Origin: Bacillota bacterium
GTDB taxonomy: Bacteria; Bacillota; Sulfobacillia; Sulfobacillales; Sulfobacillaceae
Direction of reading: 5' to 3'
DNA: 64,000 nt
NCBI GenBank assembly: GCA_023511625.1
Contig: JAIMBD010000004.1
Coordinates: 81,726 to 145,725, forward strand
In this document: one piece after another, positions 44,155 through 51,229 of the stretch
Layout: every line of letters starts with the position of its first letter
Position numbering within the stretch: the stretch's first letter is position 1
Position numbers and translations under genes: made by a program
Notes under the pieces: model-generated
Databases searched by the model: none
Seen by the model: the letters and a program-made list of their open reading frames with translations, nothing else
What the model was told of the DNA's origin: nothing

Positions 44155-45360
44155 TTACCGTCTTTCTCTGGTGTCCGCATTTCTCTCGTCTCCTGGTGAC
44201 GCCGTGGTGACGCCGGGCGCAAACAAGGTATCCATCTGCCGAGCGGCCTCGGCCTGCATCGTAGGCAGGAGATGACCATAGATCTGCAGCGTGATCGACA
44301 CATTGGCATGCCCGAGCCGTTCCGACACCACCTTGACGGGCACACCCTGGGAGAGCCATATCGTCGCCATCGCGTGCCGGAGGTCGTGGATGCGCACCGT
44401 ATCCGGCAATCCGGCCTTGCTCCGCAAGGCGCGGAAGCGCCGATTGACATTGGCCGGCCACAGCAGCGTCCCGTTTTCCGAGCAGAAGATCCATCCCTCG
44501 GCGTTCCATTCCGGCCCACTGACTGCCTGCTCCAACGCTTGCTGTTCCTGATGCCCTTTCAAAATTGCGAGCAGGTACGGAGACAACGCCACGGTCCGGC
44601 GGCCTGCTGCGGTTTTCGCGTCGTGAATGACGCGCAGTCCTCCATCGGCTGCAACCGTCCGGGTGATGCGCAAGACCTGGCGCTCCCAGTCTACATCGCT
44701 CCACTTGAGGGCTAAGGCCTCTCCTTTCCGCATCCCGGTCAGGGCGATGAGCCACCATAACGCCCGCAGTCGATCGTCGGCCGCCGCGTCGAAAAGTTGC
44801 CGCAACTCTTCCACCGTAGGCGGCACGATTTCCGGGGAGGTGACCCGTGGAGGCTTCGCCCGATCCGTGGGGTTGGCCGGAATAAGGCCCCAGGCCACCG
44901 CCTGGTCCAGGGCGCTGTGGGCCACGACATGAGTATGATGGATGGTACTGGTAGCTCTACCAGCCATGAGCATCTGCGCATAAACCGTTTGGAAATCGCT
45001 TGGCGACAGGGACTTCAGTGGTTTTTGCCCGAGGGCCTGGATGAGTGGTGCACCGTAACGCCGGTAAGCTTTGACCGTCGTGTCGCGGACCCGCGTGGCG
45101 GCGACGCTGTTGAGCCACCGCTCATAAAATTCGGCAAAGGTCTCCTCACTCGGAGGCCTCCAGGCAGGTTCTCGCCGGTGCTCGGCCAGGGCCTCGTCGA
45201 CCCACTGCTGAGCTTCCGCCTTACGTTCAAACGTCTTCGACCGAGTCTTCCACCGGCCGGGCTGGTCGGGATCCGGATATTTGACGATGCCCTGCCAACG
45301 CTTGCGCTGCGTGTCGGGATGTTGGCGGACGAAACCGGTTGGGTTGCGCGGGCGGTTCAT
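44155..45360 (-). CDS. int: Tyrosine recombinase (phage-type integrase)
   Basis: A 401-residue integrase. The N-terminal AP2-like arm-binding region (KRWQGIVKYPDPDQPGRWKTRSKTF) is followed by a SAM-like core-binding domain (ETFAEFYERWLNSVAATRV) and the catalytic domain with all key residues: Arg in ALTGMRKGEAL, HxxR in IHDLRHA, His in RLGHAN and Tyr in LQIYGHL. ATG at 45360 has AAAGGAG upstream. Its 3' end is 86 bases from the tRNA-Arg fragment it presumably recognises. Confidence 0.93.
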   Translation of the reverse strand: MNRPRNPTGFVRQHPDTQRKRWQGIVKYPDPDQPGRWKTRSKTFERKAEAQQWVDEALAEHRREPAWRPPSEETFAEFYERWLNSVAATRVRDTTVKAYRRYGAPLIQALGQKPLKSLSPSDFQTVYAQMLMAGRATSTIHHTHVVAHSALDQAVAWGLIPANPTDRAKPPRVTSPEIVPPTVEELRQLFDAAADDRLRALWWLIALTGMRKGEALALKWSDVDWERQVLRITRTVAADGGLRVIHDAKTAAGRRTVALSPYLLAILKGHQEQQALEQAVSGPEWNAEGWIFCSENGTLLWPANVNRRFRALRSKAGLPDTVRIHDLRHAMATIWLSQGVPVKVVSERLGHANVSITLQIYGHLLPTMQAEAARQMDTLFAPGVTTASPGDERNADTRERR

Positions 45361-45500
45361 GCGCCGACTCCTTTGGCGAATACCCGCGCACCAGGGTCGT
45401 TTCCCTGTCCATATTGGTAACTTTCCACGCCGCCTTTCCACCGCCCCGACGGCAGTTGGCGGGGGTCAATGGCATAGGGCTGTTTCGGGCCTCGGGGCAT
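45357..45500 (-). CDS. Short upstream frame overlapping the integrase start
   Basis: A 47-codon frame (MPRGPKQPYAIDPRQLPSGR WKGG...) that starts like an integrase N-terminal arm and ends at a TGA overlapping the integrase ATG by four bases. It could be a leader peptide coupling integrase translation, or simply the truncated start of an older integrase. The same start occurs at 38324 and 42599. Confidence 0.45.
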   Translation of the reverse strand: MPRGPKQPYAIDPRQLPSGRWKGGVESYQYGQGNDPGARVFAKGVGA

Positions 45501-45575
45501 CCTGTACTATCACCACGGTAAAGCCTGCCGACTGTACCGGCAAGCGAGCCTTTCCGGTACAGCATAGCATAAAAA
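45431..45575 (-). repeat. Integrase-leader repeat, copy 3
   Basis: About 145 bp shared with 38255-38400 and 42552-42674, located just upstream of the intact integrase. It holds the cleanest form of the inverted repeat: TGTACCGG, 13 bases, CCGGTACA, on the minus strand between about 45,534 and 45,562, and so may be the integrase promoter or a recombinase arm site. Confidence 0.8.
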
Positions 45576-45647
45576 GACTCGGCAGCGGCTTGGAGCAGAG
45601 GCACCCGCAGCCATGGGTCAGACTGGCACCAGGTGGCAGCGTTGTCG

Positions 45648-46025
45648 TTAGGGCAACTTTCGCACAATTTCACGAGCAAGGAAGGTGGCGCGCTGGGCCT
45701 TCCCTTGGCTTATACGGTATGACTCCCGATAGTCTGCTCGAACTCGGTAAGTCTTCAGGGTATTCAGTAGATTTCCGACCTCAAGGGCGTTCGGAAGTCG
45801 GCTCTGGGTTTTGTACCACTCGATTAGGCACTCGTGCTTCGTGTAGTTGCGGTTAATCGATGCATCACTGTCAGCCGCTTTGTTCAGGGCATGGTGATAG
45901 GCTGCGTAGTAGGCTCGACTGACTGCGGTACGCCACTTTCCTTCCTCGTGGCCTGCTGGCAGGCTGCTGTGGGTGGTGATGTGGTCGGCTAAGGTAAGAA
46001 AGTCCTGCCAATCGAACGGCGGCAT
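45648..46025 (-). CDS. HEPN-domain protein (UPF0332-like)
   Basis: A 125-residue helical protein. SRAYYAAYHHALNKAA is the typical first HEPN helix pair and RVRADY fits the conserved R...ADY segment of UPF0332/HEPN proteins. Many HEPN proteins are ribonucleases in toxin or phage-defence systems. It is the last gene of a three-gene operon: its ATG lies one base after the stop of the preceding gene, with GGAGGACACC as ribosome site. No nucleotidyltransferase partner is adjacent, unlike HepT/MntA. Confidence 0.75.
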   Translation of the reverse strand: MPPFDWQDFLTLADHITTHSSLPAGHEEGKWRTAVSRAYYAAYHHALNKAADSDASINRNYTKHECLIEWYKTQSRLPNALEVGNLLNTLKTYRVRADYRESYRISQGKAQRATFLAREIVRKLP

Positions 46026-46026
46026 G

Positions 46027-46632
46027 TCATTCGGTGTCCTCCACGATAAAGGTCAGCGGCCAGGATGCCGCCTGCTCGGGAAATTGCTTCCCATACCACG
46101 CGATGAGGCGTATGAGGCGCCCCACGTCGCCCTCCGGGTCATCGGTACCAGGAATCTCCATGAGCAAAGCGTCTTGGTCGGCAGTGTCGTCTTGTACCAA
46201 TGCCACATGCCAACCGGCCTCGGGCCGTCCGCCCCATAGCTCGCAGGCTTTCTGAGCCACGCTTCGCACCACATCCCAAAATCTCGGAAGCGCCTGCGAA
46301 AACTGCCCCACCAGCTCCTGGGCCTCGCCATCGACCTCGACCAGCTCGCGCGGGCCCCGACGGACCACATAGGTGGACTGCACAATCGGAACACTATAGA
46401 CGAACGACTTTCCCTGGGTGCCGGTGACCCCGTTGTAAACCACGACCGGGGCGCCCTGAGTCCTGACAACCCGCGGGAGCCAACGAGGAAGGTTCTCGAA
46501 AGGCAGCTCTAAGAGGAATGCAAACGAAACCGTCGTGGACGTCTCAAGGCCTGTCGACACCACCGGAATGGCCCATGGACTCCCTGTCCAGCTGGAATCG
46601 GTGTCGCAAATAAAGTCAAGATCCGACGTCAT
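46027..46632 (-). CDS. Hypothetical protein, middle gene of the HEPN operon
   Basis: A 201-residue soluble protein with no family I recognise. It has alternating beta strands in the first half (VSFAFLLELPFENLPRWLPRVV, APVVVYNGVTGTQGK) and a helical second half (FWDVVRSVAQKACELWGG, GRLIRLIAWYGKQFPEQA). ATG at 46632 follows GGGGAGG; it overlaps the upstream gene by 17 bases and is coupled to the HEPN gene downstream. The tight coupling suggests the three proteins act together. Confidence 0.7.
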   Translation of the reverse strand: MTSDLDFICDTDSSWTGSPWAIPVVSTGLETSTTVSFAFLLELPFENLPRWLPRVVRTQGAPVVVYNGVTGTQGKSFVYSVPIVQSTYVVRRGPRELVEVDGEAQELVGQFSQALPRFWDVVRSVAQKACELWGGRPEAGWHVALVQDDTADQDALLMEIPGTDDPEGDVGRLIRLIAWYGKQFPEQAASWPLTFIVEDTE

Positions 46633-47107
46633 TCCCGACACCTCCCCGAGAAAGAGCCCACACTGCTAGCGTCTGCCTCCCGATCGCCACTCCGTCGACC
46701 TCGACGACCACCGAATAGCGTCCTTCCACTGGCAGGAACAGGTTCTGCAAGTTCAGTCCTACGACCGCCTGGACGTCCTCATCGGGTACAGCTGGGTGCC
46801 CTGACTCCGGATGGAAACGCAAAGGAACCGGTGTTGGCTCAAAGACGACCTGGCCGTCCGGTGCGAGGAGGCGCAAGCCCAACCTCGGCGGCTCCTCCGG
46901 GTTCGGGGCTATTCCCCGTACCCCAATGACCACGGCAAAGGTAAACTCCGTGGGGACGTGCCGGGGCCGCAGCAGCAACGTTGGGCCCACGACCACGAAC
47001 GGCGTCGGGCCCAGCGGGCCGGGCGGGCCAACGAATTGCTCTGGCCCGACGCTGCCGATCTGCAGGCCCGCGAAAATGAAGGCAACCTCTGGGTTCGGCA
47101 TGCTCAT
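46616..47107 (-). CDS. Hypothetical beta-rich protein, possibly DUF6941-like
   Basis: A 163-residue protein beginning EVAFIFAGLQIGSVGPEQFV, followed by beta strands (TEFTFAVVIGVRG, PRLGLRLLAPDGQVVFEPTPVPL) and NLQNLFLPVEGRYSVVVEVDGVAIG, the outline of a C2-like or jelly-roll sandwich. The pattern resembles DUF6941 proteins, but I hold this loosely. It is the first gene of the HEPN operon; GAGAGGG lies 4 bases before the first ATG (10 before the second, at codon 3). Confidence 0.65.
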   Translation of the reverse strand: MSMPNPEVAFIFAGLQIGSVGPEQFVGPPGPLGPTPFVVVGPTLLLRPRHVPTEFTFAVVIGVRGIAPNPEEPPRLGLRLLAPDGQVVFEPTPVPLRFHPESGHPAVPDEDVQAVVGLNLQNLFLPVEGRYSVVVEVDGVAIGRQTLAVWALSRGGVGNDVGS

Positions 47108-47134
47108 TCCGCCCTCTCGTCACTAGTAATCTCA

Positions 47135-47410
47135 TTATACCGCGCCGAGGAAAGTAGGCTCCACGTAGTTCCGAGCAAGGAGCAAGTGCCCGCCACGGAG
47201 CGGCGGCTCGGCCAGGGCCTGGAGGGCGGGGATGAGGTCGTTGAGCCGGTCGAGGCGGCGCAGGGTGCGCTCGGGAATTTCCAGGATCTGGGCTAATTCG
47301 GCCATTTTGGCCGAGTTTGCCGTTCCCTGTCCTTCCCAGGGTCGACCCGGCTTGACGTGGTACTGCTCCTTGAGCCGGCGGATGAGCCGGGCTTGCTCCA
47401 TGGGAGTCAA
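47135..47410 (-). CDS. Partial duplicate of the ParB-like protein's HTH domain
   Basis: A 91-residue frame repeating the C-terminal domain of the preceding gene: LTPMEQARLIRRLKEQY and RTLRRLDRLNDLIPALQAL versus LTPMEQARLIRRLKEAY and RHLRRLDRLNDLIPELQAL, with a different middle (NSAKMAELAQILEIPE versus TSDIMSEVQEALGLTD). Its TTG overlaps the stop of the preceding gene (TTGA). It may be a second DNA-binding subunit with altered specificity or a duplication remnant. There is no separate ribosome site, so reinitiation would be needed. Confidence 0.6.
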   Translation of the reverse strand: MTPMEQARLIRRLKEQYHVKPGRPWEGQGTANSAKMAELAQILEIPERTLRRLDRLNDLIPALQALAEPPLRGGHLLLARNYVEPTFLGAV

Positions 47411-47919
47411 TTGCCGACGGCGGTCCCGAGACGGCCTTGGGCCACCAGGGCCTGCAGTTCCGGAATGAGGTCGTTGAGCCGGTCGAGGCGGCGCAGGTGG
47501 CGATCCGTCAGGCCGAGTGCCTCCTGTACTTCGGACATTATGTCCGAAGTTTTGTGAACGTCGACACGAGCGCCTTGGCGAATGCCATACGCCTCCTTCA
47601 GGCGCCGGATGAGCCGGGCCTGTTCCATCGGAGTGAGCTGCCGGCGCAGCACGTTGTCGGCGATCAGCAGCCGCTCGGCTTCCGCGGCGTCGACGTCCTG
47701 GATTTCGACCGGGACGGCCTCCAGGCCGAGCTCCAGGGCGGCCTTGGCGCGGTGGTGGCCGGTGATGAGGGTGAAGTCCGGGGTAACGAGCAGCGCGTCA
47801 TGAATGCCGTGGGCCGCGATGTCTTCCTTCAAGGCCTCGTAGACGGCCTCGGGCAACGGGTCGAAGAGCGTGTTGGCCGGATGCGGCTTCAGCCGCTTGG
47901 GATCGATGAACGACGGCAT
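47407..47919 (-). CDS. ParB/Srx-like domain protein with KorB-type HTH
   Basis: A 170-residue ParB-like protein. The N-terminal domain has FIDPKRLKPHPANTLFDPL, EDIAAHGIHDALLVTPDF and the box II motif LITGHHRAKAALELGLEAVPVEI; the C-terminal part is a helix-turn-helix (MSEVQEALGLTDRHLRRLDRL). ParB-like proteins in such elements act in partition or as regulators. ATG at 47919 has GGAGGTG upstream; an in-frame ATG at 48006 with AGGAGGT 13 bases upstream is an alternative. Confidence 0.82.
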   Translation of the reverse strand: MPSFIDPKRLKPHPANTLFDPLPEAVYEALKEDIAAHGIHDALLVTPDFTLITGHHRAKAALELGLEAVPVEIQDVDAAEAERLLIADNVLRRQLTPMEQARLIRRLKEAYGIRQGARVDVHKTSDIMSEVQEALGLTDRHLRRLDRLNDLIPELQALVAQGRLGTAVGN

Positions 47920-48073
47920 GAGATGACACCTCCGTAGTAAGGCAACATCAACTCGAGCCGGCGCAGGTGACGCTTGGTCACCCAGCGACCGCTGAGCTCC
48001 GGCCATTTTGGCCGAAGCACCTCCTAAATATTGGCAATTGCCGCGTCTCGCGCGGTCCTGTGCTGGGAGTGCG

Positions 48074-48913
48074 CTACCCGGCCGCCGCGGCGCGCCCCCG
48101 GCGGGTCCGGTGTCCCGCAGCCGGGGCCTCCGGGGTGGCCAGGCGCCCGAGGAGCCAGCCGTGGGCCGTCAGCACCCCGTGGGCGTGGGCGATCCGGACC
48201 CACTGCCGGGCCCACGCCCGCCACTGGGCGGCGGGCCAGGGATCCCGAACCGGGAGCGGCCGGACGGCGCGGAAATAGGCCGTGAGGGCTTCCCGCGCGC
48301 CGCGCGGCAGGCCCGGAGGGGTCGGTTGGCCGCTGATGGCCGCCTCGGCGGCCTGGCACCACCGCGCCAGCGCGCGGGCGGAGGCCTCCGGCGGGGGCAG
48401 CGCGGCGGCAATCCGGTCCAGGCTGCCAAGGAGCCGCGACCCCCAGGAGGGGCTGGCCGGGGCGCCGCCCTCCGGCAGGCAGAGCACGATCCGCCCGTCT
48501 TCGCCGGTCCGCGTCGCGTGCCGGATCGCCTCCCCGGCGTCGGTCAGCTCGAACCCGAGCGCCCAGCAGGCGTCGACCCGGGGGGCAATCCACCCGCGGT
48601 CGAGCCAGGGCCGGAGCACCGCCCGGGGGAAGAGGCCCCACAGCGGCAGCTCGTCTGGCTGGCGGCTCCACAAGGGAAACACGGGAATGCCGGCGATCTG
48701 GTCCGGCAGCGAGCGGGCCTGGAGGACCCACCGCCGCTCGGGGGCCGTCAGCCAGGCGGCGCGGGCGGCCTCCACCGTCGCGCCCCGAGCGGGGTGCAGG
48801 ACAATGGATTCCTCCGGCCACCAATGGGAGTGGCGGGCGGCCCGGGACTGTCGAAGCGTTTGGAGTATCGCGAACCCGTGGGGAACCTGCTGGACTTCAA
48901 AGACGTAGGACAT
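48074..48913 (-). CDS. Hypothetical ICE protein, Trp/Arg-rich
   Basis: A 279-residue protein without a recognised domain. It begins SYVFEVQQVPHGFAILQTL, is rich in Trp, Ala and Arg, and has helical stretches (AREALTAYFRAVRPLP, AQWRAWARQWVRIAHAHGV) and a basic tail. AAGGAGG lies 12 bases before the ATG. It may be a DNA-processing accessory protein; this is only suggested by its place next to the ParB-like genes. Confidence 0.6.
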   Translation of the reverse strand: MSYVFEVQQVPHGFAILQTLRQSRAARHSHWWPEESIVLHPARGATVEAARAAWLTAPERRWVLQARSLPDQIAGIPVFPLWSRQPDELPLWGLFPRAVLRPWLDRGWIAPRVDACWALGFELTDAGEAIRHATRTGEDGRIVLCLPEGGAPASPSWGSRLLGSLDRIAAALPPPEASARALARWCQAAEAAISGQPTPPGLPRGAREALTAYFRAVRPLPVRDPWPAAQWRAWARQWVRIAHAHGVLTAHGWLLGRLATPEAPAAGHRTRRGRAAAAG

Positions 48914-48949
48914 GGAACCCGTCAACCTCCTTCGAGGAGCACCAATCGC

Positions 48950-49345
48950 TTAGACCGGTACCGGCTCGCGGCCAGTCTGGGCGGCCCCCACTGTCGCCGG
49001 CGAGGCCTTCGGAGGCTCCTTGGGGTCCTTCCAGTAGGCGCGGACCGCCTTCGCCAGGGCGGGGGTGCGAATCACCACATGGCCGGTCCACAGGTCGACC
49101 CAGCCGCAGAACCAGCGGTAGGACCCGCCGCGCCCGGTCACCTCGAGCACGAACCCCGACGCGGTGACGGCGACCAGGCGGCCAATGTGATGCGTAGCGG
49201 ACGGACGAGGCCCGCGTGGCGGGTCCTCCCAAGTGGCCACCTCCACCTGGCCACCCAGATGCGGGTGAAAGTGGCGGGCGAGGGCAGCCAGCTCCCACCC
49301 GCGTACACGCCGCGGAAGATAGACTCTTAGGGGTGGATGCGACAT
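48950..49345 (-). CDS. Hypothetical ICE protein
   Basis: A 131-residue protein of unknown family: LRVYLPRRVRGWELAALARHFHPHLGGQVEVATWED, a beta-rich middle (IGRLVAVTASGFVLEVTGRGGSYRWFCG) and a proline-rich tail. AGGAGGG precedes the ATG at 49345. The middle suggests a small barrel, possibly nucleic-acid binding; not established. Confidence 0.6.
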   Translation of the reverse strand: MSHPPLRVYLPRRVRGWELAALARHFHPHLGGQVEVATWEDPPRGPRPSATHHIGRLVAVTASGFVLEVTGRGGSYRWFCGWVDLWTGHVVIRTPALAKAVRAYWKDPKEPPKASPATVGAAQTGREPVPV

Positions 49346-49392
49346 GATCGGTCCCTCCTGCGTTGGGTCGGACTGCACTCCGATGCAGAGAA

Positions 49393-49647
49393 TCAAGGCC
49401 GCTTCAGCGTCACGTCGTGGCGCCCCACCGACCGGACCACCACCCGGCCCGCAACACCCCAGGACCAGGTGAGGCGGAGGTCGTCGGTGACGCGCAACTC
49501 AAAGAGGCCCGCGAAGCGGGCCAAGGCCTTGCGGCGGCCCGTGCCCTGGCCGAGCTTGGCCAAGGCGCGGGCTACGGCGACTTGCGCCTCCGGCGGCAGG
49601 CGGCTCCACTGCCGGCGAAAGCGGGGCGTGAGTTCCAACTCGGGCAT
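49393..49647 (-). CDS. RelE/ParE-superfamily toxin-like protein
   Basis: An 84-residue protein with the RelE/ParE layout: ELTPRFRRQWSRLPPEAQVAVARAL, then KALARFAGLFELRVTDDLRLTWSW and VVVRSVGRHDVTLKRP, close to the YafQ/HigB pattern with a C-terminal His near the active-site position. No antitoxin gene is adjacent: the TOPRIM gene precedes it, so it is an orphan or pairs with a distant gene. GGGGAGGATGGCAGG is the ribosome site. Confidence 0.75.
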   Translation of the reverse strand: MPELELTPRFRRQWSRLPPEAQVAVARALAKLGQGTGRRKALARFAGLFELRVTDDLRLTWSWGVAGRVVVRSVGRHDVTLKRP

Positions 49648-49670
49648 CCTGCCATCCTCCCCTGTCCGCG

Positions 49671-50675
49671 TTACTCCGGCTCCCACTCGGATGCCGCGGC
49701 TTGGTCGCCACGGGCCTGTGTCGCCTCCCGCTGCCACGCTTCCGCCCAGTCCTTGCCCTGCGGCGGGGCCTTGCGGATGACCGGCACCCCATGGGCCAGG
49801 CCCCAGGCGGCCACCAGGGTCGCCTGCCCCCTCCCCGCCTCGTCGGCATCGAACGCGGCATAGATCGCCGCCCACGGCCGGTCGGTCCAGTGGGCCTCTG
49901 ACAGGGCGCGGCCTCCTGTCGCCCGGACGGCGACCTGGGCCAGGTCCACCCCGTGCGCCCGCGCCCAGGCCAGCCACGCCAGGGCGTCGACGGGGGCCTC
50001 CACCAAGAGGAGATACCGGGCGCCGTCCGGCGCGTGCGGACTCCAGAACCCGGACTTGGCCGCGCTCCCCGGCGCCATCTTCTTGAGGGGGTATCCTGCG
50101 GCCACCTGTTGCGCCTGTTGGGCGGGGGTCCCGGCACAGCGGAGACTCGCCCCCACCTCCTGGCCCTGGGCGTCGGTCAGGGGAAAGCAGGCGTAGGGGA
50201 TGCCGGGGCCCTGGCGGATGGCGCGGATCCGCCCTGCCTGCCGCAGGGCATCCACCAGCTCCGCCGGGAGCCCCCGGGCCTCCACGAGGTAGCGCCGGAC
50301 GGCCGGCCAGGCCAGCGGGACGTCCCGCATGGGGTGATACTGCGGGCGAACGTTTTGGGCGGGTTGGGGAGCCGCCACGGGCGCGGCGGCTGCCCGCTCC
50401 GCCAGGTACGCGGCGGCCTCCCGGGCGGACATCCCCAGGACCCGCTCGCACCACGCAATCGGGCCAGGGCCTTTGAGCACCGTGTTGCCCTGGGCGTCGC
50501 GAAAGCTCCAACGGCCCTGCTTGGGGCCGCTCCGCTCCACCAGGAGCGTCCCATGCTCCGTGCGTTTCCAGACCGCGGTGGTGCGGCTGCTCTTAAGGGG
50601 GTCCGGCGGGCCGTAGCGTTCCGTGGCGAGACGTTCGGTCGGAATGGTTTTCAAGGCCTCCCAGTCTATGGCCAT
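49671..50675 (-). CDS. DUF3991/TOPRIM-domain protein
   Basis: A 334-residue protein of the mobile-element TOPRIM class. The N-terminal region (GNTVLKGPGPIAWCERVLGMSAREAAAYLAE) is primase-like; the middle (VRRYLVEARGLPAELVDALRQAGRI...IPYACFPLTDAQGQEVGASLR) is DUF3991; the TOPRIM motifs are LLVEAPVDALAWL and AIYAAFDADEAGRGQA. Such proteins accompany relaxase genes of ICEs and may act in primer synthesis or nicking. ATG at 50675 has AAGGAGGAA upstream. Confidence 0.88.
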   Translation of the reverse strand: MAIDWEALKTIPTERLATERYGPPDPLKSSRTTAVWKRTEHGTLLVERSGPKQGRWSFRDAQGNTVLKGPGPIAWCERVLGMSAREAAAYLAERAAAAPVAAPQPAQNVRPQYHPMRDVPLAWPAVRRYLVEARGLPAELVDALRQAGRIRAIRQGPGIPYACFPLTDAQGQEVGASLRCAGTPAQQAQQVAAGYPLKKMAPGSAAKSGFWSPHAPDGARYLLLVEAPVDALAWLAWARAHGVDLAQVAVRATGGRALSEAHWTDRPWAAIYAAFDADEAGRGQATLVAAWGLAHGVPVIRKAPPQGKDWAEAWQREATQARGDQAAASEWEPE

Positions 50676-50712
50676 CGGTGATTCCTCCTTTCCCACAATC
50701 CATGGCATCGGC

Positions 50713-50744
50713 AACAAAACGCCCCGCCCTCTCCAGGGCGGGGC
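50713..50744 (-). terminator. Intrinsic terminator between the small membrane protein and TOPRIM genes
   Basis: Perfect 10-bp stem GCCCCGCCCT/AGGGCGGGGC, 4-base loop, followed on the minus strand by GTTTTGTT. It ends the upstream transcript before the TOPRIM gene. Confidence 0.75.
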
Positions 50745-50776
50745 AATGCAGGACAGTTTTCGCCGGTTGCGCGGGC

Positions 50777-50977
50777 TTACCGCCGCTCGGGCAGCCCGAA
50801 CCAGATGATGGCCGCCCCGGCCGCGGCGGCGGCCCCGGTGAGCCGCGAGAACGCCGAGCCGGGGGTGACGGCGAGGAGCAATCCCACCGTCCCCGCCAAG
50901 GCGGCCAGGGTATAGGGATTGACCCGGCGTAGCGCGCGTTGTCGCACGGCTTCCCAGCGTTGGATCAGTTGGATCAT
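50777..50977 (-). CDS. Small two-helix membrane protein
   Basis: A 66-residue protein: basic amphipathic start (IQLIQRWEAVRQRALRRVN), then two membrane segments (YTLAALAGTVGLLLAVTPG and LTGAAAAAGAAIIWFGL). It resembles small T4SS or pilin-like accessory proteins only in size. TTAGGAGGTGA is an excellent ribosome site. Function unknown. Confidence 0.7.
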   Translation of the reverse strand: MIQLIQRWEAVRQRALRRVNPYTLAALAGTVGLLLAVTPGSAFSRLTGAAAAAGAAIIWFGLPERR

Positions 50978-50990
50978 CGGAAATCACCTC

Positions 50991-51089
50991 CTAATCCAAA
51001 TCCAAGGGACCGTACCGAGAACGACCTCTTTTCGGCACGGGGGGCGGGGCCCGTGGCGCTCCGCGCCCGTCGCGGGGTGCGGGCCTCAT
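50991..51089 (-). CDS. Very small basic protein, coupled to the upstream small membrane protein
   Basis: A 32-codon frame (MRPAPRDGRGAPRAPPPVPK then RGRSRYGPLDLD). Its ATG overlaps the stop of the preceding 46-codon gene in an ATGA junction. Its stop lies directly before the ribosome site of the next gene. The tight packing argues that it is translated; the content is low-complexity, so confidence is modest. Confidence 0.4.
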   Translation of the reverse strand: MRPAPRDGRGAPRAPPPVPKRGRSRYGPLDLD

Positions 51090-51226
51090 GACCGCCGCCT
51101 CCCTTTTCGGTACGCCCCCCAGAGGCCGCGGATCAGCGCCCACACCCCCATGGCGATCCAGAAGAGGGTCCAGGGCCCCCGCCAGTGGGTGAGGTCATAG
51201 GCCAGCCAGGCCAGGTGGTAGAGCAC
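51086..51226 (-). CDS. Very small membrane protein
   Basis: A 46-codon frame starting at GTG (VLYHLAWLAYDLTHWRG) with one Trp-rich membrane segment (PWTLFWIAMGVWALIRGLWG) and a basic end. AGGAGGGG lies 6 bases upstream and the gene begins 4 bases after the resolvase stop. Function unknown. Confidence 0.55.
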   Translation of the reverse strand: MLYHLAWLAYDLTHWRGPWTLFWIAMGVWALIRGLWGAYRKGRRRS

Positions 51227-51229
51227 GGC

